NCBI GenBank assembly: GCA_037976565.1
Contig: CP137682.1
Coordinates: forward strand, 3,408,827-3,472,826
Source: Mesocentrotus franciscanus
Lineage: Eukaryota > Echinodermata > Echinoidea > Camarodonta > Strongylocentrotidae
Direction of reading: 5' to 3'
DNA: 64,000 bases
Below, in pieces: positions 50,216-61,325 of this stretch (positions are counted from its first letter, which is position 1; every line of letters begins with the position of its first letter). The notes under the pieces are model-generated. The model saw nothing but the letters and a program-made list of their open reading frames with translations. It did no database searches and was not told the origin of the DNA. Position numbers and translations under genes: made by a program.

Positions 50216-51169
50216 CATTCTCTAATCCTCTCTTTCTCTATCATTTTCTCTATCTTTCTCTCCATCGTTTCTCTCTGTTTTTATCACTCTTTCTCTCAAA
50301 AATTTCCCTGTAGCACATTAACATTCAAACCCTTCAAAACTTAGAACAATAAAAGTCCTAAAAACCCAAAGATCTCTTAAACTTGAAGTGAAAAGTGTAC
50401 AGGTAGAGACCGGTTGTACACCACAAGAAAGGATTTTCTTGACAAACTTGGTCTGCAATGTGGACATCCCCTTGCCCTTTGCATGGCAGCATAGCAAGGT
50501 GCTTACAGAGCTCTGGGATATTTTCTTATGCTGCTTCGGCTTGCACAAATCTTTCTTCTCTCTCCCCCTTCTCCGTCACTGAGAAGGAAGTATTTCCTTG
50601 CTGCACAGGAAGAAGGCCAGGCAAAATATTAATACTCTATCTTGTTCATTTTCCCTCCCTTCTTTACCTTACCTTTTCAATCTCCCCCTTTCACATTTCC
50701 TCCTACTTTTTGTTCTTGGTAAACTGGCTGAAGTTCACGTCAAAATCCTCAAAGCAATGACTTTATTTTTATTATAAAATTGCAAGTGCATAACAGACCT
50801 TTATCTCCAAAATACATTTCCATTAACCTCCCCTTCTCATCTGATTAATATGCCTTTATTTATTCCAATTAATATTTTCTAAAACTTAGCAACTCTATTC
50901 CCATCTAAGCTTCTTTCAAACACAACACTCCAAGACTGTTTTAATACTTGTAAAGCACATAGAGATTGTGTCTTAAGTGCTAAGTAAATCCAGATTATAA
51001 TCATAATGATACCTGTATGTGCTTTTAGAGACCATTTTTTCCTACTTTTCTCCACAATTTTGGTTCTAGTAATGCACATCAGAAATATATGTATTGCTGA
51101 AGTCTAAAATCCCTGCATCTCTTTCTTCAAATTTAGGCATCATGTGTTGATTTCATTCTTTCTTTCTAT
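50216..51169. other. Non-coding DNA
   Basis: AT-rich and pyrimidine-rich patches. No exon is seen. Confidence 0.5.
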
Positions 51170-51325
51170 CCAGCTAATCTCTCTCACTCTCTCTCTCACC
51201 CCCTCTCTCTCTCTCCCTCCGCACCCCCCCACCCTTTCTCTTTCTCTTTCTACCCCCTCTCTCCCTCTTTCTCTCCATCTCTCTCTATCTCTCTCCCTCT
51301 CTCTCTCATTCTCCCATCTCCCTCT
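51170..51325. repeat. CT-rich simple sequence
   Basis: Interrupted CT/CCCTCT tract. Confidence 0.93.
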
Positions 51326-51866
51326 CAGTGATCTTCCTACCTCACTAGCCTGAGCCAGTATGCCAAGGGGTAGCTAGACAAGCTCAGGAAACGCAGCTCA
51401 TGTTGATAAGTTGTAGCTCAACAACTCAAATAAATAGTTGTCAAGAAAGGTGCGTATCTGATATGAGGAAAGGTGTCACGGGGTATGGTGGATTGTTAGT
51501 CTAAGGGAGGAGGGGCAGTTGGGAGGGGGCAGTTAGGGGGAGTGTTTAGTTTATTATTTGGGTAACACCAACTGCTGTATACTGATATAGGCCCTAAATG
51601 AATCATATTGTAGGCCTAAAATGCAGAAATAGACATGATGCAGTTGCCAACAGGATTTATTTTAAAAATGTAAACGTTTTAGCCCTCCATAGGCTTTTTT
51701 ATTGATTCAAACAAAAAAGCAGGATAAAAATGATAGCATAAGAGTTAATAGAGATTAATCCTCTTTTTACATAACATACAACAACGAAAATCAAAATAAA
51801 ATGTTTGCCAATAGTGAATTGTTCTATAGACATATTAAAGGAGGTTATACATTTTAGTGTGTGTTT

Positions 51867-52319
51867 GACCCCGTTCTCATTCACTTCGTTGGAGCGGTCT
51901 AAGTAAGACCCGTTCCTCAGGAGCGGTTCTTAGGTGAGTGAGAACGGTCAAAGTGGTCCAGGAAGCGGACTTCTGGACCGCTCCAGAAGACCAACTCGGG
52001 AGGTGGTCTTGAGGAACGGGTCTTATTAAGAGCGGTTTGGACCGCTCTAACGTGCAATGTGAACGAGCGTACTTTGAACGGAAGTGAGCTAGTGACGTTC
52101 CGTGCGAAACATGTAGTACGGTACATACGGTTTGTATTCCGGGTGCGAAAAAATTGACCCGCTGACCTGAGCTGCCATAGCAACAAGACCACTTTGACTC
52201 GTGGAACGGTTTGAGCCATAAAAAACTGCTTGGAGTGTGAACGCTCGCAAACCGTTCCTCAAGACCCGTTCCTCTGGAGCGGTCTAACTAAGACCACTTT
52301 CAAAGTGAGTGAGAACGGC
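51867..52319 (-). mobile_element. Terminal-inverted-repeat element, copy B, with extra terminal unit
   Basis: It begins GACCCCGTTCTCATTCACTT and ends AAGTGAGTGAGAACGG. The body from about 51950 is the reverse complement of copy A at 48922-49290. It carries some 80 bp more than copy A: a terminal block 51867-51949 that itself starts GACCCCGTTCTCATTCAC and ends GTGAGTGAGAACGGTC. Confidence 0.85.
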
Positions 52320-52589
52320 ATCTCTGTCTCAAATCTCTTTTTAGTAAGCCTACTATTCTATAATACTACTTCAATTTCTATGAAGGAAATTGAAAACTGA
52401 TTGAATTGGCAGCAAAGTTGGCTATTTCATCTTTAGAATAGATTTCATAGGGAACAATTTTGTTTATCAAAATCATTGGGTGCACACCACCATTTTTATT
52501 ATTATTTAGAGCATGGATATAATGACCATGAGTCTGTGTCCTTTGACAGGAATGACTTGTGCAAAATAAACAAAACATGCCTCTCACTA
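52320..52589. other. Non-coding DNA
   Basis: AT-rich spacer between two mobile elements. It carries TA at its end, the left target site of the next element. Confidence 0.6.
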
Positions 52590-52880
52590 GGCCTGTTTTC
52601 ATCAGACCGAAGTTGCAAATTAACCCGCTATTTTCAGACTCTGGATATTTTCCCGAAGCTCGCAATTGCGTCTTCATCAGACCGATAGGCTCATTACAAT
52701 CTAGCTCGGACGGGCGCAAATTAGCCAGCTATTTCGGAAACAAGACCAAGATTTCTCAGGATATTTTCTCGACCAAATTGCAACTGCGGGCTGATGAGGA
52801 CGCAAATTAGCTGGCTAATTTGAGTTCGGCTAGTTAAAATAGCAGGTTATTTTGCAACTTTGGTCTGATGAAAACAGGCC
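52590..52880. mobile_element. MITE with 45-bp terminal inverted repeats and TA target site
   Basis: This 291-bp element has left TIR 52590-52634 and right TIR 52836-52880, which pair at 42 of 45 positions. Both begin GGCCTGTTTTCATCAGACC. TA flanks both sides (52588-52589 and 52881-52882). Internal modules (GCGTCTTCATCAGACCG, CGCAAATTAGC) repeat the terminal theme. It has no coding capacity. TA duplication suggests a Tc1/mariner-type transposase, but that is inference. Confidence 0.88.
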
Positions 52881-52882
52881 TA

Positions 52883-55800
52883 CTTTTCAAGTGGTAAGTA
52901 GTGGTGCTCTGTCTGTATTGTCTACCAGTGCTTGAAATCTTCCATTGATGCAGCTAATGGACACAACAAGTGTCTCTTATCTCCCATCAAGGTCTAGCTA
53001 GATACCAGTACATCCTGGCTCCTCTTGGCTGGCCAGGAGGTGATTCAATCATCTCACAAATACCTCTCTACAAATCAATACCCTGAGATACTGTCTTTAT
53101 GCATCATCACGGAGGACTTCACACAACTCTAAAGTATTTCAATGTTTCTTCGATTCTTTCATAGTATTGTATGCACAGCAGAAGGGCATTCCTGTCAGTA
53201 CAATTTGTCAATTTGGGAATTCAGTTATGAAATGATCAATAAATATTACAGACATGTCATATAACGTTCTCACTGTGAACACTTAGACGACCTATGGACT
53301 GGAATTGTGTAGATATATATATATTCAAAGACGGTTAGAATTTTCAAAAAGCGCATTTCTAGAAATGTACATCAACTAACCATGATTTAATTAAAATATA
53401 TCAACATATGTATAGGTATGATGAAGATTACTTGAAATAATGTGTGATCATGAGGCAATTTCATTTTCAGTTTTGATCCAATAACATTCTTCTCTTTTAT
53501 CCTCAATATTATCATGCATATTTACCACCCAAGTTCAATTAAAGAGAAGGTTGAGTTCTGGGAAGAGGTGAAAAATAAGTTGTGAGCGTTATCATTGTTA
53601 TTATGCAAGTGTGGAGAACATCAGATTAAAAATGTTCCATGAAAAGCATGGCTCTTCAAATGCCTTAATATTCTAAAAATGGCATGTAACAGCATAAAAA
53701 TCAGGACAGATTTTTATGCCACATGTTCGTGTAGTTCCATATACATCTTTCTGTGTACAGTGCTTGTAACTTTACCAAGACTGGGCCAAATTTCTTGTCA
53801 TGTTGATGATTCCAGAACCTTGCAGTACACACCGATACTTTCTTTCACAATGCAATCACATGACCAGAACTCAACTTTGTCTTTAAACATTCAACTAGTA
53901 CCATGACAGCATCAACCCCTGATAAAGGGTCTTCACACAAACCCTACCACAGGTTGAAAGTAAAATTTTGTACCAACTTAATCGATACATGACCTGAAAA
54001 TAAAAGTTGCCATTACTTGGCACTCCTTCTGATCAAAATGATAAAGTAGCAAATTCATCAACTACAAAGTTTCTGAAAAGTTTTAGTTCCCTGCCAATGC
54101 CCCAGATAACGTTTTGATGAGCCTTCTGTTTTTGAAGGATATTTTCATAGTACCTGAGAAGATGATTAAATTTCGGTATCTAGATCAAGCTTTATTACTC
54201 ATGGGAGCTTCAGCAGGATATTTTTATAAATAAACCACTTTCATGTGAACGAGGAAAAGGGATACATGTCAGGTAATGGGGACAGTAGTAGACTCATTCG
54301 AGAGATAGCAAGGGGTAAATATACTTCTCTACAAAAAGTAAATAAGTGCTATGCAGAGAATTAGTGTATATGTCAGGCAACGGAGTAGTACTACTCGAGG
54401 GTGGGGTTGGAATTGCTAAGACATTTTGTTATTAATATTTCAATAACACGATATTGCCCCTTCCCACTCCTGATGGAAAAGACTGGTGTAGAATCTCCAG
54501 ACTACCAGACAGTGTCCCTGATGTCCTTAGCATCCTTGAGTGGGGACATCACCTGTCTCTGGTAGGATAGAGATAGCATCTCACTAGGGACATCCCCTTC
54601 TAGCATAGTCTTCACATTTAGACCCAACCTTGAAATTTATGAAATTATAATTTCATCCACATAAGAATGTGGCATGTGGTATATGAAACTAACAAGGTTT
54701 CAGTAAATTTTAAAGTCTATTTTCCCTCTGATTCCTCTTGTATATTCTCATTCTTTTTTTGCTTTTCACTGCTGCTATTAAACTCTCGAAAACATTTGCC
54801 ACTTTGCATTTGTGAGTGGAAAACTAACAAAAGCAATTTCTTATCCATGTGGATCGATGCCTCTGTGTATTTTCTACACACTGACAACTACAGTACAGGC
54901 CAAGCAATTAAACAATTTAGTTCTAGTGCCCAAAATAGTGTTTGAAAATGTCCACATGGCCCATAAAATCTTAAGTTTATAGTCCACGAATTGGCAATAT
55001 ATCATCTGACCTTCGGTTATGATTTATCTCATTTCTGTCTACAAGTGTGAAATAAAAATAGGTCTCCATTAGGAGTCTAGTTTTTGAGAAAGACAGGGAC
55101 AGTGAAAGAGGAAAACAGATTCATCAAAATAATTTGATCCATAAATCATTTTCCACTTGACTGAGGTATGTATTCAACCACTTGTTAGTAACGTTTCAAA
55201 CAGATTTCTAATAGAATCTGAACACAATCTCCGGAACCATTTTTTTGCCATCTTTGCAAAATGAATATATGGGATTTTATGTAATGTCATTTGACAAAAT
55301 TCATTTGAGGGGAAACAAAGAGTGTAAAATCAATGTTGGCCTTTACTAAGGTTGTAATCTTGAGTTCAGTTTAGGATAGGCTGCATCGCCCTTTGAAAAT
55401 TACAAGGAGAAGAAGAAGGTTGGTCTAACAAATTTATGAAATACAGATTTATAAAAAGCAGATAATTTGATAAAATGACCTCAAACCTTTTAAAGCTGAA
55501 AGGTTTATTTTACTTATATTTCACTACCCTGCTACTTTGCCCTGGCCTACAATATATACTCTTTTGTATCAAAAAGTGCATTTCAAGTTTACATCTAATC
55601 TGTTAGTTGTCTCAAATCACCAGGTATACAATGATAATGACAGATCCAAAGAGGAGTTTATTATCTCGCAATTACAATAATAGAAATAATATTTGTCAAT
55701 CTTGTTCAGTGGAGCTCAACAGCATATGGCTGGAAAGAATTGCTGTTTATCTGTCACAGCTTGAGAAGTGTAAGCTGGGAGAAGAGGTTTACCTCAAACA

Positions 55801-57659
55801 CAAGAGAAGATAATATGTGATATCATGCTGAAATAGTCCACTGTGCTAGAACCTAACTTTACGAGTAAGGAAAGTCAATAGCACTTGGAATGTTAAAGAG
55901 AAGAGAAAATATAACAGCTATAATCACACAAATTTATGTCCAAATAGATGGTTTAAATCCCTATAATAGCACTAATGTCCTTAGACAAGGCATACACTTT
56001 ATTTGCCACTCTCAACATGGGTGAAGAAATTTGGGATCCAGTGGTAAGAAATTCCTTGAATGCTCGAATGCCTTATTGAGGAACCTCAATTAAGGCCTAG
56101 AAAAAAATAATAATATTCAACACTTTATATCCTTGGGATATTACTATCATTTATCATTATTATTAATTTATTATTATCATTTATCATTACTATTATTATC
56201 ATTATCCCAAAATATACCACAGCAAAATCTTACAGTAGCAAAAAAGAATCCTTACTGTAAAAGAATTGAAAATAGCATAATAATGATCGTGTGAATCTAA
56301 ATGAATTTCACTTCATTCTATCAATACAAAATAATCATTAAGAGATAAACATTTGCACTTCATACAAACATTCTTTAATCTCTCTTCATTTCTGATATAT
56401 GCATGGATGAAAATCTGCAGTTGGTAGAGCTCTGAACAAACAGGACGACCATAATTTCATCTTCTCAATAGATCTCCTCATGTGGTGATAACAAAGCACA
56501 AAATAAAAAGAAGAAAAAATTCTCCCATGAATTAAGATCATAAAAAATACCACAACACAACTGTGATTATCTTCACCAACTGTGAACAATGCAGTAACCC
56601 GTCGACAGGGCTCTCTAATTGATAAATCATGTATATCTTAGCTCTGCGGGGTATAAAAAGGTAATAATTATTTGAGATAAATTCATCACATCCTGATCTT
56701 CACTGGACTGTGATTAAACATCGTCTAAAAAAAATCCCCAACAATACATCCTGACAAAAGAAAAAGCTTGCTAGTATCATAATCCAGGCTTTCTACTCTC
56801 TTATACCTACAACTATTCCACCAGGTATTAAATCAGGATTTGCTTTTTTTATCTTTCCTTTTTCCTTAATTCATTTCTTTATTATCCAGACAAGCATGTC
56901 CTATGCTTTCCCACAATTATATCTTTCCATGATATGCTTAGAGAGAAAGAGCGTCTCAGGGGGAATTATGACAACTGGAATGAATACTTCAACCATTTTT
57001 GACAGCTAGATTGACGTTTTCAATTTCTTTCCTCTCTTTCTTTTCTTTGTATTACTTTAATTTTTCTTTCATCAATTTACAGTATGCCCTTTCTGCTGTA
57101 CTTTTTTTTATGGGGATAAAAAAAGAAGCTTGAAAGGCAGCGACTGATTGAGTTTTGATAGCTTCACACTCTAACCTAAGGATGTCTATTTAAAAATTCT
57201 CTGAGTAGTTTGGAGAATTTAGATACTCTTCCAGCAGAAAAAATTTCTCTATACTTTTACAGACTTCCATAAGACTTTGTCCCCTTCCTCAAACCACATC
57301 ATGATATCATATTTCACAAGAAAGAAGTTTTTGTACACCACACAGAAGTGTCAGAAACAAATATATAAGAGGCTGGAAATTGGTAGGTGACCACAGGAAA
57401 TTAAGGTAATCTTGACTTGTCAAAAGAGAGGGCAAAAATCTTAAATACCCAGATCATTTCTGCCTTTTATCTGTTAACAAGTTGTCGAACGAGGCATTAA
57501 GCTGTGCCAGAAAGCTGTGATTAACTTGGAAAGGCATCCATGAATAATAACAAAAAAATATTATAGCTTGCGATCATAGCGCTATTAGACCAAAAGAAAT
57601 GAAAGAAAACCAGCATAAAGACAGGATAATAGACCTGGCGCTCACAATACTAGCGTATG
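52883..57659. other. Non-coding DNA
   Basis: AT-rich, with a (TA)n patch near 53325 and an ATC/ATT simple region at about 56145-56210. No exon or element is recognised. Confidence 0.5.
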
Positions 57660-57860
57660 TCAGGAATATCAAATTTCATGCATGATGTTGGGACTGTCCT
57701 GAAAAGCCGAAAATTAATCCATCTTGCCCCCGATTTAGCGGGCTCATGCCCCGCAACCATGCGCTGAATTTAATCCGCTAACCAACAGGAAATGGTATCG
57801 AGACAGATTGTCTCCAAAATAGTAACCTCTTCCAGCTTCTTCCAACTTCTTCCAACACAC
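57660..57860. promoter_or_regulatory. GC-richer island with two TAATCC words
   Basis: TAATCC at 57715-57720 and 57771-57776 matches the Otx/Goosecoid-type homeodomain core. Between them lies GCGGGCTCATGCCCCGC, a near-palindrome. A 12-bp tandem repeat of CTTCTTCCAACT type follows at about 57825-57858. It is a candidate regulatory element by motif and composition only. Confidence 0.3.
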
Positions 57861-58782
57861 CGGAAGAAAATATAAAGACGTTCTTGTTTTGAAGTTAGTT
57901 CTCTTTTATTACGAGGCGTCCCCTAGTATACCGATCGTTAATCCTGCGGTAGTGTGGTAAGACTGTCCAACAAACAGAAAGTTCTGTGTGTTTGTGCATT
58001 AAGAACCGATTTTTAAAATACATTGTACAAATACCATACATGTACATGTATTCAATCAAATTCAAGGAATTAGAGGATAAGGAAATATGATTTAGAATTA
58101 TTAAAAAAGTACACTTCAAAGGTAAATGGGATGCATCAATTCCTTCTGGAGCTAAAGTTCTGAATTGCCATCTTTTATTGTTTCCTCCAGTGTTAAAACT
58201 AAGTAAAGTAATGGCAAAAATTATTGCATATACCTAAAAACCCTATGTACTGATAACTAGCTTTGACAGAAAAGATGGCACAATAGTGCTCTGTAAAACA
58301 AACAACAAAATAACCAGAAATGTCAGATAGTCTATCCTTTCACAAATACAAATTATTTGTCCTCCCCCATCTTCCTGATCGAACTGAGTAACTCTCGGAG
58401 GCAGGGGAGCAAAACATGTCGTTTAGAGAAAGGTACTGAATGCATTACCTCTACAGACAGGTCGCATCTAGAAACCACTCAATTACGTTAGCAACAATCT
58501 CGGCACGTACCTGGCTACAAATTCCAAAACAGTAGCAAGGGAGATGATGAATTCACCAGTAACAGATACAAGAAAGACAAAACGGACAAAAAATACCAGA
58601 TTTATGATCAATTATTGCACAGGGAGTGGTTATGTTTTTCCCCCCTACGGCTTGCGAGGGAGAAATAGGATGAATGAGTGACAAAAACATATTTTTCTGA
58701 CATATCTGTAGGATACATTCTGCAGATGAATGGGGGAGTATTAAAAGGAAAGGTAGTTCTGCTAAAACCTACAACACTAAAT
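57861..58782. other. Non-coding DNA
   Basis: Nothing recognised. Confidence 0.5.
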
Positions 58783-58844
58783 GAGAGAGCGAAAGAGAAA
58801 GAGAGAGGGAGCCGAGATAGAGATAGAGAAAGATATAAAGAGCA

Positions 58845-58875
<31 letters not shown>

Positions 58876-58922
58876 AAGAGAGAGAGAGAAAGAAAGAAAG
58901 AAAGAAAGAGAAAGAGAAAACC
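58783..58922. repeat. (GA)n/(GAAA)n simple sequence
   Basis: Purine-rich microsatellite; charged and Ser/Leu frames across it are artefacts. Confidence 0.95.
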
Positions 58923-59579
58923 TGGAAAGACAGTCAGGTAAAGCTATCTCATCATGTTTTTCTATTATAAATAACCCCCTGTTAAAAGTTATAAGATTAA
59001 TTTGCATGATGTACCATATGTACACATTAACATGTGTACAGAGCAATGTCTTGATTGTTGTTCACTTTGGAAAGAGGACAACAAAATACTGACACTACAG
59101 TCATAGCTCAATAAAAAAATTGACAGGTCAAGTGTCTGTTTTCTCAGACAAAATTTGCCGACAGAGGGCATGAGTGAACTATGCACCAATGACAGGCTTG
59201 GCTTGAAGTCTGTAGTCTGTGTGTTTCAGACCACTTTGGTTGTCAAGGTAGGTAAAAGCCACATTCAACACACTGTTGATGCACTGAATGCAGGATGCTA
59301 AATGTTCCACAGACACACCTTTATTGGTTTTAATTGCTAACTCAGGGAGTCCTCAGGCAAACAGAAATATGCCTCTTCTTAAGCATGAAACACATTGAGG
59401 AAGGACCAAGAGAAAGATTCATTTCCACAAATAAAGCTTTGGACAGTGTTAAGATACATGTAAATGTATAGCATCTCCTTAAACTTCACAAAGAGAAGAA
59501 GTTGATTGTCCTTCTGTGGAGAATCTAAGACCTTCTAAAAACGACAAATAAAGGTATCGCTTCTAAAGAATATTTAAAT

Positions 59580-60010
59580 GCGGTAATACTAGTGTCATGC
59601 TCTTTTCCTTGCTTAATCCGTTTTGTATCTTTAAGTACAACCCCTCGATCTTTGGGTCTTTCTTACGACCGATCGTTTACAAGATGCATGTCACTCTTAG
59701 AATCTTATTTAAGATGCACAGACTAGCTGACTAGATTCTTCATCTTCCCAATTTTAAATGAAAGAGAATCGTCGACCAGAGTGCATCTCCGCGCAATGCG
59801 AGAAGCCAGGCACTCGACGCGACAGAGCCGGGATGTCAGCTTGCGAGCGGGACGAGGCAAATTCGTACACACCGAGCATCCGCAGCCTGGCCTGGCTTAT
59901 TTGAGCATTCCCAGAATGCTAGGTCGAGTTTCGTTTGATTGCTTCGGGCAGTGTTTTCTGAGATTCACGGGCTAGAGCAGCGTCAATTAGGAGCGGAGTA
60001 TCGCACTGTC
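59580..60010. promoter_or_regulatory. CpG-rich island with STAT-like palindrome
   Basis: The densest CpG stretch in the right half lies at about 59765-60000. It holds AGCATTCCCAGAATGCT (59904-59920), a perfect inverted repeat with 7-bp arms whose centre TTCCCAGAA fits the STAT TTCN3GAA pattern. GCATTCC is also TEAD-like. Frames of 64 codons (plus strand, 59781-59975) and about 41 codons (minus strand) show no domain. It could be an enhancer or an undetected promoter/5' exon of the gene to the left. Confidence 0.35.
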
Positions 60011-60683
60011 TCTGTTACGGGGTGCATGTGATCTCATGTCAAGACTCTTATATAGTCCTTGAATTTGATCTTAGCAATTATCTAAGAGCATCATGAAGGG
60101 TACTTTAACGAGAAGTTGGATAAAGTGGGGGCAATCAAACGGTACTTTGAATCCAGGCTTAGACAAGCAAGATGCTACCCCTAAAGCAGTAGTCTGATCA
60201 AATACACATATGACCAAAACAAAATTGTGGAAAAATGTATCTTTCTCAAAATACTTATATCCCTCACATGCCCCCCCCCCAAAAAAAATGAATGTTAAAG
60301 CTGGATGGAATTATTATATATCTGGCTAATCTTTTTATTAATTCAATTATATCACAAGCATACTGAAATTCATATTGCTTTAATTATTTGCATCTTTAAA
60401 AATTACCCACCTCCCCTCCCCATCCCCCTCTCCCTCTCTCTCTCCCTCTTTTTTTGTTCCCCTCTCTCTCTGATTAAGGTTGTTTTTTCCTCATCTCAAA
60501 GCACTCAGAGCCCCAAGATTCATCACCCTATTAACTCTTTCTTCCCCCATCTTTATCTCTCTGAGGAAAAAAAATGGAAGATTTAGGTTTGATATGGGAT
60601 GGAAAGAGGTGTTTTTTTCTCTCTCTTTCTCTCATCCATTCTGTCTGCATGTCTTCCTGACACAACACTTGTAGAAGATGGAG
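60011..60683. other. Non-coding DNA with C10A8 junction at 60271-60288
   Basis: Pyrimidine-rich at about 60408-60475. No exon is seen. Confidence 0.5.
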
Positions 60684-60942
60684 TGTGAGAGAATGAGGGA
60701 GAATGAGGGAGAATGAGAGAGAAAGAGAGAGATCAAGGGAGAAAGAGAGAGCAGGGGGACAGAGACAAAAAAAAAAGAGATAGAGGAGAGAAAAAAGAGA
60801 GAAGATGAGACAGGGAAAGAGACAGAGAAAGAGAAGATATGAGAGAGATTGAAAGAGGGATGGACAATGAGAGAAAATAGAGGAGAAAGAGGGGAGAGAG
60901 ATAGAAGAGAGAAAGAGGTAGATAGAGAGAGAGAGAGAGATA
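60684..60942. repeat. Purine-rich GA/GAGAATGAGG simple sequence
   Basis: It includes three GGGAGAATGA-type units, then irregular GA-rich sequence. Ser/Leu-rich frames are artefacts. Confidence 0.93.
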
Positions 60943-61292
60943 TATAAATGCTTTCCTTTGGGTTCTATGATTCCATGGCTCACATGGGACACTCATTCAC
61001 TGTCATCTGCAATATCCTGGATGCACAATTTATCCCATCTCCTATCACAGCTGTTTCTTGAGGATGAAGAAGATGATGAGTAAAAAAAATAATAGTCAGG
61101 GCAAAGGAAAATAGGAATAAATCCCCCCCCCCCTCCCCCCAAAAAGAGAAAAGTATGGCTTTAAGGGAACAAATGAAACAGCAGAGGAGACAAAGAGAGG
61201 AACAGAAATAAAGACAATATATACCTACAGAAAAAAGTGAGAATAACATAAATAAAGTAAAATAAAGTAAAAGAAAGAAAAAGGAGGTATAA

Positions 61293-61325
61293 AAGGACAG
61301 AGAGAGAGAGAGAGAGAGGGAGAGT
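61293..61325. repeat. Short (GA)n tract
   Basis: GA run of about 30 bp. Confidence 0.93.

Noticed and set aside
58678..59092. Charged Arg/Glu-rich and Ser/Leu-rich frames over GA tracts (also 12631-13013, 36320-36870, 43591-44073, 60531-61498)
   Set aside because: Products of dinucleotide repeats read in frame; not proteins.
59781..59975. 64-codon frame in the CpG-rich island as a PRDM3/16 first exon
   Set aside because: It is on the wrong strand, and the minus-strand frame of about 41 codons does not resemble the MDS1/PRDM16 N-terminus.
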